Source: an uncultured Roseicyclus sp.
GTDB lineage: Bacteria; Pseudomonadota; Alphaproteobacteria; Rhodobacterales; Rhodobacteraceae
Length of the DNA stretch: 64,000 bases
Assembly (NCBI GenBank): GCA_947494975.1
Contig: CANLXA010000004.1
Location: 405,001 to 469,000 of the forward strand
Reading direction: 5' to 3'
Part shown: one piece after another, positions 21,033-30,987 of the stretch
Layout: every line of letters starts with the position of its first letter
Numbering within the stretch: the first letter of the stretch is position 1
Made by a program: the position numbers and the translations under genes
The notes under the pieces: generated by a model
Seen by the model: only the letters and a program-made list of their open reading frames with translations
Told to the model about the DNA's origin: nothing
Databases searched by the model: none

Positions 21033-21734
21033 TCAGCCCTCGCGCGGGGGCGTAACGCGGCCCTTCTGCACCGCGGGCCGGGCCAGGAAGCGGTCGAGAT
21101 AGGCGGGCACGTTCGTCAGATCGTTCCAGCCCACGACATCCTTGGTGCCGTAGAAATCGAGCGCGGTCAGCCAGGGGCCGATCGCGATATCGGCGATGGA
21201 GTAGTCTCCGACGATCCAGTCCTTGCCGTCGAGTTCTTTCTCAAGAACCGCAAGCAGGCGCTTGGCCTCATCCACATAGCGTTGTTTCGGGCGGGGATCT
21301 TCGATGTCCGCCCCGGCGAATTTGGCAAAGAAGCCAAGCTGGCCGAACATCGGGCCGATACCGCCCATCTGGAACATCACCCACTTGATGACCTGGTACT
21401 TGTCGGCCTCCGTCTTTCCGATCAGCTTGCCGGTCTTCTCGGCCAGGTAGATAAGGATCGCGCCGGATTCCCAGAGCTCGATCGGGGCGCCGCCCGGACC
21501 GTCGGGGTCGATGATGGCGGGGATCTTGTTGTTGGGGTTCAGGCTCAGGAATTCGGCGCTTTTGACGTCCGCATCCGACAGTGTCACCCGGTGCGCCTCG
21601 TAGGGGAGGCCAAGCTCTTCCAGCGCGATGGAGGCCTTCACGCCATTGGGCGTCGGGAAGGCGTAAAGCTGGATCACGGATGGGTCTTCGGCAGGCCAGC
21701 GATTGTTGATCGGGTGGTCGGTGATGGCGGTCAT
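21033..21734 (-). CDS. glutathione S-transferase family protein (YfcG-like)
   Basis: 'IQLYAFPTPNGVKASIALEELGLPYEAH', 'LNPNNKIPAIIDPDG', 'LWESGAILIYLAEK'. Confidence 0.92.
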   Translation of the reverse strand: MTAITDHPINNRWPAEDPSVIQLYAFPTPNGVKASIALEELGLPYEAHRVTLSDADVKSAEFLSLNPNNKIPAIIDPDGPGGAPIELWESGAILIYLAEKTGKLIGKTEADKYQVIKWVMFQMGGIGPMFGQLGFFAKFAGADIEDPRPKQRYVDEAKRLLAVLEKELDGKDWIVGDYSIADIAIGPWLTALDFYGTKDVVGWNDLTNVPAYLDRFLARPAVQKGRVTPPREG

Positions 21735-21893
21735 ATCTGTCCCTCAATTCAGTATTTCTTCACCAAGCAAATATGTCCCCTTGCCATAGTTAACTAGGGC
21801 TGGCTTCCTACACTGGCGATAGGGGCGGTTGTGCACGTGCGCACCAAGACAAGGCCGCCCTGAAAAACGAACAGGACAAGGTGGACAAACCAC

Positions 21894-22322
21894 ATGATAA
21901 ACGAATTCAAGGACTTCATCGCCAAGGGCAATGTCATGGACATGGCCGTGGGTATCATCATCGGCGCGGCATTCACGGCAATTGTCACGTCTCTCGTGGG
22001 CGATCTGATCAATCCGATCATCGCCCTCTTCACCGGCGGGATCGATTTCTCGGGCTGGTTCTACGTGCTGGGTGAGGGCGAATGCGCCTCGGTCGACGCC
22101 TGTGCGGAGGCCGGCATTTCCGTCTTTGCCATCGGCAACTTCCTCATGGCGGTGATCAACTTCCTGATTGTGGCCTGGGTGGTCTTCATGCTGGTCAAGA
22201 TGGTCAACCGCGTGAAAGCGGCGGCGGAGAAGCCCGATGAAGTGGAGCCCGAGGTCGAGTCCGGCCCGAGCGAGCTGGACATCCTGATCGAGATCCGGGA
22301 CGCGATGAAAGCGCAGGCCTGA
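21894..22322 (+). CDS. mscL: large-conductance mechanosensitive channel
   Basis: '[39 protein letters not shown]'. Confidence 0.97.
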   Translation: MINEFKDFIAKGNVMDMAVGIIIGAAFTAIVTSLVGDLINPIIALFTGGIDFSGWFYVLGEGECASVDACAEAGISVFAIGNFLMAVINFLIVAWVVFMLVKMVNRVKAAAEKPDEVEPEVESGPSELDILIEIRDAMKAQA

Positions 22323-22343
22323 TCCGACAAGGACCTTTTGGCG

Positions 22344-22380
22344 CGGCCCGTTTCCATGCAGGAAGCGGGCCGTTTCTATT
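22344..22380 (+). terminator. intrinsic terminator downstream of mscL
   Basis: CGGCCCGTTTCC-atgca-GGAAGCGGGCCG then tttctatt. Confidence 0.8.
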
Positions 22381-22430
22381 GTAGGATTACGGAAGTGAGA
22401 GAGGATACCGAACCAGCCGGAGGACCATGC

Positions 22431-22916
22431 ATGCCCACACCAGAAGCCCGGATCAACGCCCTTGGCCTGACACTGCCGCCGTCATTGACCATTCCCAGCG
22501 GGCTGCATCTGCCGTTTTCCTTCGTGAATGTCCGGGGGGATCGGGCCATGTTTTCGGGCCACCCACGGCACGGCCTCGACGGTGCTATCGACGGGCCCTT
22601 CGGAACGCTTGGGGAGGGGATTTCAACCCAGGATGGCTACGACGCGGCCCGGGGTGTGGCGCTGTCTGTGCTGGCCAATCTGAAGGCGGAGATCGGGGAT
22701 CTGAACCGGATCATCGGGTGGGTGCGTGTCTTCGGCATGGTCACGTCCACGCCTGATTACACGGAGCAGCATCTGGTTGTGAACGGGTTCAGCGACCTGA
22801 TCCTCGAGGTCTTCGGGCCGGATGTGGGCCGCCACGCCCGATCCGCAATCGGCGTGGCGGCATTGCCCATGGGCTTCGCCATGGAGATCGAGGGCGAGCT
22901 TCTGATCGGCCCCTGA
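22431..22916 (+). CDS. RidA/YjgF family protein (paralogue of 1492-1974)
   Basis: 'TSTPDYTEQHLVVNGFSDLILEVFG...GRHARSAIGVAALPMGFAMEIEGEL'. Confidence 0.88.
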   Translation: MPTPEARINALGLTLPPSLTIPSGLHLPFSFVNVRGDRAMFSGHPRHGLDGAIDGPFGTLGEGISTQDGYDAARGVALSVLANLKAEIGDLNRIIGWVRVFGMVTSTPDYTEQHLVVNGFSDLILEVFGPDVGRHARSAIGVAALPMGFAMEIEGELLIGP

Positions 22917-22928
22917 CGCGCTCCGCCT

Positions 22929-24047
22929 TCAGCCTTTCACCGCGAGGGCCGCGGACAGCACATTGATCCCCAGCGCCTTGCCGACCGCGTAGTTGGTCAA
23001 CTGGCCGGCATGGGTGTTCAGCCCCTCCAGCAGATGCGGATCATCGGCGCAGGCCTGTTTCCACCCCTTGTCGGCGAGCGCCAGCATGAAGGGCATCGTG
23101 GCATTGCCGAGCGCCAGCGTGGAGGTCCGCGCCACGGCACCGGGCATGTTGGCGACGCAGTAATGCACCACGCCATCGACCTCGTAGATCGGGTCTTGGT
23201 GGGTGGTGGCCTTGGACGTCTCGAAACAGCCGCCTTGGTCGATGGCGACATCGACGATGACGGCGCCGGATTTCATCGTGGACAGCTGCGCCTTGGTCAC
23301 CAGTTTCGGGGCGGCTGCCCCGGGGATCAGGACCGCGCCGATCACCATATCGGCGGAGGTAATAAGCTGCGCGGTGGCATCGGCGCTGGCGTACCGCGTC
23401 TTGAACGCGCCGCGATAGGCGTCGTCGAGGTAGCGCAGCCGGGGCAGAGAGCGATCAAGGATCGTGACATCCGCACCCATGCCCGCGGCAACTCGCGCGG
23501 CCTGGGTGCCGACCACACCGCCGCCGATCACCACAACCTCCGCCGGGCCGACGCCGGGCACACCGCCCATCAGAACGCCGCGCCCGCCATTGGCCTTTTG
23601 CAGCGCCCAGGACCCGACCTGCGGCGCCAGACGCCCGGCCACTTCGGACATCGGGGCCAGCAGCGGCAGGCCGCCATTTCGGTCCGTGACGGTCTCATAG
23701 GCAATCGCGGTGACGCCGCTTTTGAGCAAGTCGTGGGTCTGGTCGGGGTCAGGGGCGAGGTGCAGGTAGGTGAACAGGATCTGTCCCTCGCGCAGTTGCG
23801 CGCGTTCCACCGCCTGCGGCTCCTTCACCTTCACCACCATCTCGGCTTCGGCGAAAATCGCCTCGGCATTGTCGGCAATCTCGGCCCCCGCGGCGCGATA
23901 ATCGTCGTCGGTGAAGCCTGCGCCATTGCCTGCACCGGCCTGCATGGTCACCCGGTGGCCGTGAACAATCGCCTCCCGCGCGGCGGCGGGGGTCAGGCCA
24001 ACGCGGAATTCCTGCGGCTTGATCTCTGTTGGGCATCCGATGTGCAT
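22929..24047 (-). CDS. ald: alanine dehydrogenase
   Basis: 'IGCPTEIKPQEFRVGLTPAAA', 'VVIGGGVVGTQAARVAAGMGADVTILDRS', 'VIVDVAIDQGGCFETS'. Confidence 0.97.
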   Translation of the reverse strand: MHIGCPTEIKPQEFRVGLTPAAAREAIVHGHRVTMQAGAGNGAGFTDDDYRAAGAEIADNAEAIFAEAEMVVKVKEPQAVERAQLREGQILFTYLHLAPDPDQTHDLLKSGVTAIAYETVTDRNGGLPLLAPMSEVAGRLAPQVGSWALQKANGGRGVLMGGVPGVGPAEVVVIGGGVVGTQAARVAAGMGADVTILDRSLPRLRYLDDAYRGAFKTRYASADATAQLITSADMVIGAVLIPGAAAPKLVTKAQLSTMKSGAVIVDVAIDQGGCFETSKATTHQDPIYEVDGVVHYCVANMPGAVARTSTLALGNATMPFMLALADKGWKQACADDPHLLEGLNTHAGQLTNYAVGKALGINVLSAALAVKG

Positions 24048-24171
24048 GATGGTCCTCCCTGATGCAGAATGTCTCCCTGTTGTGGGGAATACGCCTGCAA
24101 AGGTGGAATTACTTTGATATTTCACCCGGGTTGGATCAAAAATGCGCATGAAACGTGCGTGAGAGGATCAC
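24048..24171. promoter_or_regulatory. divergent ald / Lrp-AsnC intergenic control region
   Basis: Divergent arrangement of ald and an Lrp/AsnC regulator; regulatory function inferred from architecture only. Confidence 0.4.
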
Positions 24172-24654
24172 ATGGCACGAGAAATCATGCACCAAGTTGA
24201 GCTTGACGACATGGATGTCTCGATTCTGCGCCAATTGCAGCGGCGCGGACGGATGACCCATGCGGAACTGTCCGACCACGTGAACCTGTCCCCCTCGGCC
24301 TGCCACCGGCGGGTGCAACGGCTGGAGGCTTCGGGTGTGATCCGGGATTATGTTGCCCTGGTCAGTCCCCGGGCCGTGGGGCGTGTGACGACCGTCTTTG
24401 TCGAGATCAAGCTGCAAAGCCAGTCGGAGGATATCCTTGATGCCTTCGAAAAGTCCGTCGCGCGGGTGCCGGATGTTCTGGAATGCCATTTGATGGCCGG
24501 TAGCGCCGATTACCTGTTGAAGATCGTCGCGCGCGATTCCGAGGATTTCGCCCGCATCCACCGCGAGCACCTGTCCCGCTTGCCGGGCGTCGCACAGATG
24601 CAATCCAGCTTCGCCCTGAAGACCGTGTTCAAGACAACGGCCCTGCCACTCTAG
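24172..24654 (+). CDS. Lrp/AsnC family transcriptional regulator
   Basis: 'LDDMDVSILRQLQRRGRMTHAELSDHVNLSPSACHRRVQRLEASGVI' HTH and RAM-type C-terminus. Confidence 0.94.
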   Translation: MAREIMHQVELDDMDVSILRQLQRRGRMTHAELSDHVNLSPSACHRRVQRLEASGVIRDYVALVSPRAVGRVTTVFVEIKLQSQSEDILDAFEKSVARVPDVLECHLMAGSADYLLKIVARDSEDFARIHREHLSRLPGVAQMQSSFALKTVFKTTALPL

Positions 24655-24980
24655 ACCAGCCCGCGCAGGATCAGGAACGTGGCCATCCCCGCGACGGCCC
24701 CAACCACCGCATTCTTGCGCCAATACCCCGCGGCTATCGTCGCGCAGGCCGCCAGTATATGCGCCGCGCTGATTTGCCCCCCGGTGGCGTCGGGCCAGAG
24801 GATTGCGGGGGTGACCAGCGCGGGCAGGATCGCCACCGGCGTGTATCGCAGATGCCGCAACAGCCAGTCGGGCAATTGCCGGTCCCCGATCAGGCCAAGG
24901 AACGAGAACCGGATCGCGTAGGTTGCCACACCCAGGGCGATGATGATCCCCCAGATCTCAAGGTTGCTCCACCCGGTCAT
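24651..24980 (-). CDS. AzlD domain-containing membrane protein
   Basis: Small polytopic protein 'ATYAIRFSFLGLIGDRQLPDWLLRHLRYTPVAILPALVTPAIL', overlaps the AzlC gene. Confidence 0.88.
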   Translation of the reverse strand: MTGWSNLEIWGIIIALGVATYAIRFSFLGLIGDRQLPDWLLRHLRYTPVAILPALVTPAILWPDATGGQISAAHILAACATIAAGYWRKNAVVGAVAGMATFLILRGLV

Positions 24981-25684
24981 TGCAGGCCCATCCGGCGTTC
25001 CACTTCCGCGCCGACGATCATCGCGCCGATGCCTGCGGGCAACAGGCCAAGGTTGTAGGGCAGACCGACAAACGCGATGGCGAGCAGGATTGACGCGCCC
25101 GCCGCCGCGATGTGCGCCATCGTGCGCAGGGCCGGAGCCACGAGGGCGAGAAACGCGATGGGCACGGCGAATTCCAGCCCCCAATTGCTCGGAATGCTCT
25201 GCCCCAAGAGCGCACCCGCAAGCGTAGCGACATACCAGACCGGCAGGACCGGCACGCAAGACCCGAAGAAATACCCGACCCGCTCCGCGATCGTCATCTC
25301 CGGGCGGCGCTCATATTCCAGAACCGAAATGGCGTAGGTCTGGTCGACATTCATGTAGGCCAGAAGGGCGCGTTTCCACAGGGGCGCGTCGCCGAGATAG
25401 GCCGCCAGTGAGGCTGAATACATCGCCATGCGCAGGTTCACCGCGATGGCCGATAGCAGTACAACTAGTGTCGGGGCCTGATCCAGCATCAATTGCAGCG
25501 CGGTGAATTGTGCGGCCCCCGCGATGACGACGACGGAAAATCCCATCACCTGCGCGATATTGAGGCCCGCCTCTGTCCCGACCACACCGAACAATGCGCC
25601 GAAGGGGGCGACGACCAGAACGAACGGGCCGCAATCACGGGCGCCGCGCCAAAAGGCGGATCTGGGGGAGGTGGCGGTGTTCAT
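24977..25684 (-). CDS. AzlC family ABC transporter permease
   Basis: 'GARDCGPFVLVVAPFGALFGVV', 'NLRMAMYSASLAAYL'. Confidence 0.92.
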   Translation of the reverse strand: MNTATSPRSAFWRGARDCGPFVLVVAPFGALFGVVGTEAGLNIAQVMGFSVVVIAGAAQFTALQLMLDQAPTLVVLLSAIAVNLRMAMYSASLAAYLGDAPLWKRALLAYMNVDQTYAISVLEYERRPEMTIAERVGYFFGSCVPVLPVWYVATLAGALLGQSIPSNWGLEFAVPIAFLALVAPALRTMAHIAAAGASILLAIAFVGLPYNLGLLPAGIGAMIVGAEVERRMGLQ

Positions 25685-25737
25685 GGGGTTTCGCTATTGC
25701 CGTGGGACAAGCCATCGGTAGACGGGAGAGGCGGCGG

Positions 25738-26313
25738 ATGCAATCAGGCGACACGAACGTGCCAGGCGTGATCCTTGCCGGCGGGGCGGGGCGGCGCATC
25801 GGTGGGGCCAAGGCCCATGTGCCGTTGGCGGGCCGCCCGCTCTGGTCCTACGTCGCCGAGAGGACCTCGCCGCAGGTGAGCGCCCTGGCGGCCAACGGCA
25901 TGGGCAATTTCGGCTATCTTCCCAGCGTTGTCGATCTGCGCGCCGGTATGGGGCCGCTTGCGGGGATTGTCGCCGCGATGGAATGGGCCGCCAGCCTCCG
26001 GGCCAGCCGTGTGCTGACCGTTGCCGTGGATACGCCGTTCCTGCCCGATGATCTGGTCAAGCGCCTGTTGTCCGCGGACGGGCCGATTGTGATGGCCCGC
26101 ACGGCGGATGGGCTGCATGGCACCACGGCCATCTGGGATGTCGCCCTGGCCGACATGCTGGCCAACGCGCTGGGTGACGGCGTGCGCAAGGTCACGGATT
26201 GGGCGGAAACGATTGGCATCACGCCTGTCGACTTTCCCGATCAGACGCCGCCGCTGTTCTTCAATATCAACACGCCCGAGGATCTGGCCCGGGCCGAGGC
26301 ATGGCTGGAATGA
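25738..26313 (+). CDS. mobA: molybdenum cofactor guanylyltransferase
   Basis: 'GVILAGGAGRRIGGAKAHVPLAGRPLW', 'LTVAVDTPFLPDDL', 'FFNINTPEDLARAE'. Confidence 0.92.
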   Translation: MQSGDTNVPGVILAGGAGRRIGGAKAHVPLAGRPLWSYVAERTSPQVSALAANGMGNFGYLPSVVDLRAGMGPLAGIVAAMEWAASLRASRVLTVAVDTPFLPDDLVKRLLSADGPIVMARTADGLHGTTAIWDVALADMLANALGDGVRKVTDWAETIGITPVDFPDQTPPLFFNINTPEDLARAEAWLE

Positions 26314-27164
26314 CCGGGTTCGACACCATCGTGATGGTCGATTGGTCGGCGCGCTCCGCGCCGTCGCCCGCCAAACGGACAAAGGACGCGATTTTCATCG
26401 GCATGGCGCGGGACGGCTATCTGGCGGTGAGCTACCAGCGCACGCGCCACGCGGCGATGCGGTTGCTGACCGGCCTTCTGGATGGCGAACGCCGCGCCGG
26501 GCGCCGCGCGTTGGTCGGGTTCGATTTCCCGTTTGGATATCCGCGCGGCTTTGCCCGCGCCGTGGCCGGGTCCGACAACCCGCTGGACCTCTGGGCGCAT
26601 CTGGCGCGGGTGATCGAGGATGATAACCGTAATCGCAACAATCGGTGGAACGTGGCAGAGGCCCTGAACGGGTTGTTCCCTGGCATCGGCCCCTTCTGGG
26701 GCTGCCCGGCGGCCCGCGCGACGGAGGCGCTGCCCGCCAGGGGGACGCTCCGCCACGGCCATGGCCTGCCGGAGAAGCGGCGCATAGAACAACAACTTCG
26801 CCGCGCGCAGCCGTGTTGGAAGCTGTTCACCACCGGATCGGTGGGCTCACAGGTCCTGCTCGGTCTCCCGCATTTGCATGCCCTGCGGCAGCGCTACGGC
26901 GCGGACCTGTCGGTGAGCCCCTTCCAGCCGCCCGATACGCCGATTGTGCTGGCGGAGATCTATCCCGGCCTGATCGACGCGCCGATCAAGGCGCGGGTGC
27001 GGCCGAACGAGATCCTCGACGCCGCTCAGGTGCGGTTGGTGGCGCGGGCGTTCTCGCGCCTCGACGCAACACATCTGAACGCGATGTTGCGGGAAGGGGA
27101 TGCGGAGGAAGGGTGGATCCTCGGCTTTGGCCATGAGGATGCCCTGATCGCGGGCCTCGACTGA
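26310..27164 (+). CDS. conserved hypothetical protein overlapping mobA (possible DUF429/RNase-H-like fold)
   Basis: ATGA overlap with mobA; 'FDTIVMVDWSARSAPSPAKRTKDAIFIG', 'RRALVGFDFPFGYPRGFA'. Confidence 0.75.
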   Translation: MTGFDTIVMVDWSARSAPSPAKRTKDAIFIGMARDGYLAVSYQRTRHAAMRLLTGLLDGERRAGRRALVGFDFPFGYPRGFARAVAGSDNPLDLWAHLARVIEDDNRNRNNRWNVAEALNGLFPGIGPFWGCPAARATEALPARGTLRHGHGLPEKRRIEQQLRRAQPCWKLFTTGSVGSQVLLGLPHLHALRQRYGADLSVSPFQPPDTPIVLAEIYPGLIDAPIKARVRPNEILDAAQVRLVARAFSRLDATHLNAMLREGDAEEGWILGFGHEDALIAGLD

Positions 27165-27167
27165 TCC

Positions 27168-28040
27168 ATGCAACGCCCCGCCGCGTTCGGCCTGACCCTT
27201 GCCACCCTCGGCGCGCTGGCGCTGACACCCGATGCGATGCTGATGCGCCTGTCGGGGATGGAGGGCATTCAGATGCTCGGCTGGCGGTCGACGATCATGG
27301 GCGTCGTTCTGATTGCCGCATGGGCGTTGACGCGGGCTGGCCATTGGCACGCTGATCTGGCGCTGCTGTTCACCGGCGGCGGGATGGCCATTGCCGCCTG
27401 CCAGGCGGTGAATGGCGTGTTTTTCACCTTCGGGATCGTCGGCTCCCCGGTGACGATTGTGCTGCTGGGTGTGGCAGCTGTCCCCGTCTTCGCGGCGCTC
27501 CTGTCGTGGCTGTTGATGGGGGAGGCGACGGGCCGCGCCACCTGGATCACGATTGTTTTCGTGCTGGCAGGGATCGGACTGGCGATCTTCGGCAAGTCAG
27601 AGGCAGACGCGCCATGGGATGCCGCGGCCCTGCGCGGGGCGCTCTACGGATTGGGTGTGGCGATCTGTCTGGCGCTGTCGTTTGTCCTGATCCGAAAACA
27701 CCGCGCCGTGCCGATCCTGCCGTCGGTGGGGCTTGGCGCGCTGATGGCGGGCGTCACGGGGCTCGTCCTGACCGGCCCGCAGCAGATGGTCGGGGATGCG
27801 ATCCTGTGGCCGATCCTTGTGACCGGCGGGATCGTTTTGCCGGTGAGCTTCTTCTGCCTTTCGCTCGCATCGCGCCATACCGCGGCGGCCAATGTCAGCC
27901 TGCTCCTGCTTCTGGAGACGGTCCTTGGCCCGCTCTGGGTCTGGCTGGCGATCGGGGAGGCGCCGACCGCCCTGATGCTGATCGGCGGAACTATCGTGGT
28001 CGGCAGCCTCGCCACCTACCTGCTGTGGTCCCGCCGATAG
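27168..28040 (+). CDS. DMT/EamA family transporter
   Basis: About 10 hydrophobic segments, 'LLLLETVLGPLWVWLAIGEAPTALMLIGGTIVVG' EamA signature. Confidence 0.9.
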   Translation: MQRPAAFGLTLATLGALALTPDAMLMRLSGMEGIQMLGWRSTIMGVVLIAAWALTRAGHWHADLALLFTGGGMAIAACQAVNGVFFTFGIVGSPVTIVLLGVAAVPVFAALLSWLLMGEATGRATWITIVFVLAGIGLAIFGKSEADAPWDAAALRGALYGLGVAICLALSFVLIRKHRAVPILPSVGLGALMAGVTGLVLTGPQQMVGDAILWPILVTGGIVLPVSFFCLSLASRHTAAANVSLLLLLETVLGPLWVWLAIGEAPTALMLIGGTIVVGSLATYLLWSRR

Positions 28041-28044
28041 GGTG

Positions 28045-29214
28045 TTATTGCAGGTCGCCAAACGCGGTCTGCATCCGGGTCACGGCCTCTTCGATCACGG
28101 CGCGTGGGGCGGCGATGTTGAAGCGCAGGAAGCTGTCGCCGCCGGTGCCGAAGGTGGGGCCGTAATTGGGGGCGATCTTGGCGATGTTGGTGACGCGGTC
28201 GGTGAATTCGTCGCGCGTCATGCCGGTGCCCGCGAAGTCGACCCAGGCCAGGTAGGTGGATTCGAGCGCCATGGATCTGAGGCCCGGGATCGCATTGATG
28301 CCCGCGTCGAACACGCGCGCATTTTCAGCGAGGTAGCCGCGCAACTCATCGACCCAGGCCGCCCCTTCCGGCGAATAGGCGGCCGTGACCATGAAGAGAC
28401 CGAAGGAATTGGGCGACATCCCAAGCGCCGCCATGCGGGCCGCGAACCGGGCGCGCAGCGTGTCATCGGCGATGATGACATTCCCGATATGGGAGCCCGC
28501 GATACTGAACGTTTTGGTGGCCGCCGTCATCATCACCAGCCGGTCCTCGATCCCGTCGATTTTGGCCATCGGGATATGGGTTTGGCCCGGCATCAGCAGA
28601 TCGTGATGGATCTCGTCGGAGACAAGGATCAGGTCGTGGCGTTTGCAGAACGCCGCGACGCCTTCCAGCTCAGCCTGCGTCCAGACACGGCCCCCGGGAT
28701 TGTGGGGGGAACAGAGGACCAGCATCGTCTCATGCCCCTTCATCTGGGCATCGAACGCGTCGAAATCGAGGACGTATTTGCCGTCCTCCTGCGGCATTTC
28801 CAGCTCGCACAGGTCACGCTTGGCGGCGGTGATGACCTTGGCGAAGGCATGATAGACGGGGGTGAAGAGCACCACGCCATCGCCTTCCCGTGTAAAGGCG
28901 TCAAGGCATATGGCGGTGCCGTTCACAAGGCCATGGGTGGAGAAGATGTGGGCCGGATCGACACGCCATCCATGGCGGTTTTCCATCCACCAGCAGATTG
29001 CGGCGCGGTATTTGCTGTCATCGCCGAAATAGCCATAGAAGCCGTGATCGACCATGGCCTGCACGGCATCCTGCACACACTGGGGTGGGCGGAAATCCAT
29101 ATCCGCGACCCACATTGAGATCCCGTCCTGCGGCGAGACGCCGTAAAGCGGCTCCATCATGTCCCATTTCACGCAATGGGTGCCGCGACGGTCGATGATC
29201 TCATCAAATGACAT
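28045..29214 (-). CDS. MalY/PatB family PLP-dependent aminotransferase/C-S lyase
   Basis: 'SMWVADMDFRPPQCVQDAV', 'SPHNPGGRVWT', 'VSDEIHHDLL', 'TAATKTFSIAGSHIGN'. Confidence 0.93.
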   Translation of the reverse strand: MSFDEIIDRRGTHCVKWDMMEPLYGVSPQDGISMWVADMDFRPPQCVQDAVQAMVDHGFYGYFGDDSKYRAAICWWMENRHGWRVDPAHIFSTHGLVNGTAICLDAFTREGDGVVLFTPVYHAFAKVITAAKRDLCELEMPQEDGKYVLDFDAFDAQMKGHETMLVLCSPHNPGGRVWTQAELEGVAAFCKRHDLILVSDEIHHDLLMPGQTHIPMAKIDGIEDRLVMMTAATKTFSIAGSHIGNVIIADDTLRARFAARMAALGMSPNSFGLFMVTAAYSPEGAAWVDELRGYLAENARVFDAGINAIPGLRSMALESTYLAWVDFAGTGMTRDEFTDRVTNIAKIAPNYGPTFGTGGDSFLRFNIAAPRAVIEEAVTRMQTAFGDLQ

Positions 29215-29484
29215 GGATGCCTCCGGGACGGTTGGTTGGGGCGGACCCTAGCGCTTGGCAGACTGGCCGCAAGAGCCCCAGGCCTGAAACAGGCCCGGCC
29301 GGGCCGACGCGGCCGCTGGCCGTTGGCCAGGTGCCCGCGTCGGCGGGTGCGTCCGGACGGGCGCGGGGTGCGGATGTCCGAAGGGGGGACGCCTCCGGCG
29401 AGGGTATTCGGCACCAGTGGACCGGGCGGGTTTGGGGCGGCGCCCCCCTTTTCGCGGCGGGATGTTTCGCTTACATGAACGCCC

Positions 29485-30009
29485 ATGATACGCCCGATCC
29501 TGATCCATCCCGACCCGCGTCTGAAGAAGGTAGCCGCCCCCGTGGCGGACATCACCGATGAATTACGGGTGCTGGCCGACGATATGCTGTCGTCGATGTA
29601 TGACGCGCCCGGGATCGGGCTGGCCGCACCGCAGGTGGGGGTGAGTGCCCGGTTGATCGTGCTGGATTGCGTGAAGGAGGAGGGCGCTGCGCCGCGCCCG
29701 CTTGCGATGTTCAACCCCGAGATCATCGCGGCGTCCGACGAGGTGAACACCTATGAGGAGGGGTGTCTGTCGATCCCCGATATCTATGCTGACGTGACCC
29801 GGCCCGAGGCCGTGACCGTGCGGTGGATGGATGTGAACGGAGCTGAGCGGGAAGAGACGTTTGACGGGCTCTGGGCGACATGCGTGCAGCACGAGATCGA
29901 CCACCTCGAGGGCAAGCTCTTCATCGATTACCTGAGCGGGCTGAAGCGGCAATTGATCACGCGCAAGATGGTGAAGCTGAAGCGGGACCGCGCGCGGGAA
30001 AGCGTGTGA
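29485..30009 (+). CDS. def: peptide deformylase (all active-site motifs present)
   Basis: Motifs GIGLAAPQ, EEGCLSIPD, QHEIDHLEGKL. Confidence 0.97.
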   Translation: MIRPILIHPDPRLKKVAAPVADITDELRVLADDMLSSMYDAPGIGLAAPQVGVSARLIVLDCVKEEGAAPRPLAMFNPEIIAASDEVNTYEEGCLSIPDIYADVTRPEAVTVRWMDVNGAEREETFDGLWATCVQHEIDHLEGKLFIDYLSGLKRQLITRKMVKLKRDRARESV

Positions 30010-30503
30010 GCGTTCGCGACATCCTGCTGTGGCCGGATCCGCGCCTGTCGCAGGTCTGCGCCCCGGTTGCGGATGACGATCCGGGGCTGGCGCAGCTTAT
30101 CGAAGATCTGTTCGACACGATGTATGCGGCCATGGGCCGGGGCCTCGCCGCCCCGCAGATCGGTGTGATGCAACGGATTTTCGTGGTGGATGTGACGTGG
30201 AAGGAGGCGGGCCGCACGCCGATGGCCTTCATCAACCCGGGTGTGGCCGTCGCCCCTGATGCGGGCCGGGTGGTGGGTGATGAGCAATGCCTGTCGATCC
30301 CCGGGCTGCCGATGCAGGTGGAGCGACCCGACCAAGTTCTGGTGCATTACCGAACGCCGGACGGGCGGGACGTCACGCGCCATTTTGGCGGAAACGAAGC
30401 GCGGTGTATCCAGCACGAGATGGATCACCTTGAGGGGCGCGTGATCTTCGATCACCAACCTCAAGATCGCCGCGCCCGGTTGGAGGCGGCTTATGGCGGT
30501 TAG
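30006..30503 (+). CDS. peptide deformylase paralogue 2 (motifs intact; GTG start)
   Basis: Motifs [30 protein letters not shown]; overlaps def by 4 nt. Confidence 0.93.
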   Translation: MSVRDILLWPDPRLSQVCAPVADDDPGLAQLIEDLFDTMYAAMGRGLAAPQIGVMQRIFVVDVTWKEAGRTPMAFINPGVAVAPDAGRVVGDEQCLSIPGLPMQVERPDQVLVHYRTPDGRDVTRHFGGNEARCIQHEMDHLEGRVIFDHQPQDRRARLEAAYGG

Positions 30504-30987
30504 GCCCTTCATCCCCTGGCCCGACAAACGGCTGCGCTGCGTGGCGGCCGATGTCGGCACCGTGACCGACGACCATCGCGCGATCTGGGACGACATGATC
30601 GACACGATGGAGGCGATGCCGGGCGTCGGCTTGGCCGCGCCGCAGATCGGTGTGATGCTGCGCTTGGCCGTGGTGGATGCCAGCGACGATCGCGGCCATG
30701 CGATCCGGATGGCGGATCCCGACATCGTGACCGCCTCCGATGATCTGAACACCCATCCCGAGGGCAGCCCGAACCTGCCCGGTGTCAGTGCCAACATCAC
30801 CCGGCCCGCCCGTGTGACAATTGCCTTCACCGACCATATGGGCCTGAGGGTGCGGCAGGATTTTGTGGGGCTTTGGGCCACGTCGGTACAGCATCAGATC
30901 GACCATCTGGCGGGGCGGATGTATTTTGACAATCTGTCGAAGACCAAGCGTGACATGCTGCTGAAGAAAGCAAGAAAGGCCCAGTGA
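30493..30987 (+). CDS. peptide deformylase-like protein, active-site-degenerate
   Basis: [10 protein letters not shown] retained; motif II reads EGSPNLPG (no Cys); motif III reads QHQIDHL (HExxH Glu to Gln). Confidence 0.93.
   Translation: MAVRPFIPWPDKRLRCVAADVGTVTDDHRAIWDDMIDTMEAMPGVGLAAPQIGVMLRLAVVDASDDRGHAIRMADPDIVTASDDLNTHPEGSPNLPGVSANITRPARVTIAFTDHMGLRVRQDFVGLWATSVQHQIDHLAGRMYFDNLSKTKRDMLLKKARKAQ

Noticed and set aside
1492-22916. Two RidA-family paralogues (1492-1974 and 22431-22916) as a novel system
   Set aside because: Multiple RidA-family paralogues are common in proteobacteria; both retain the usual Arg-Ser region and ordinary context.
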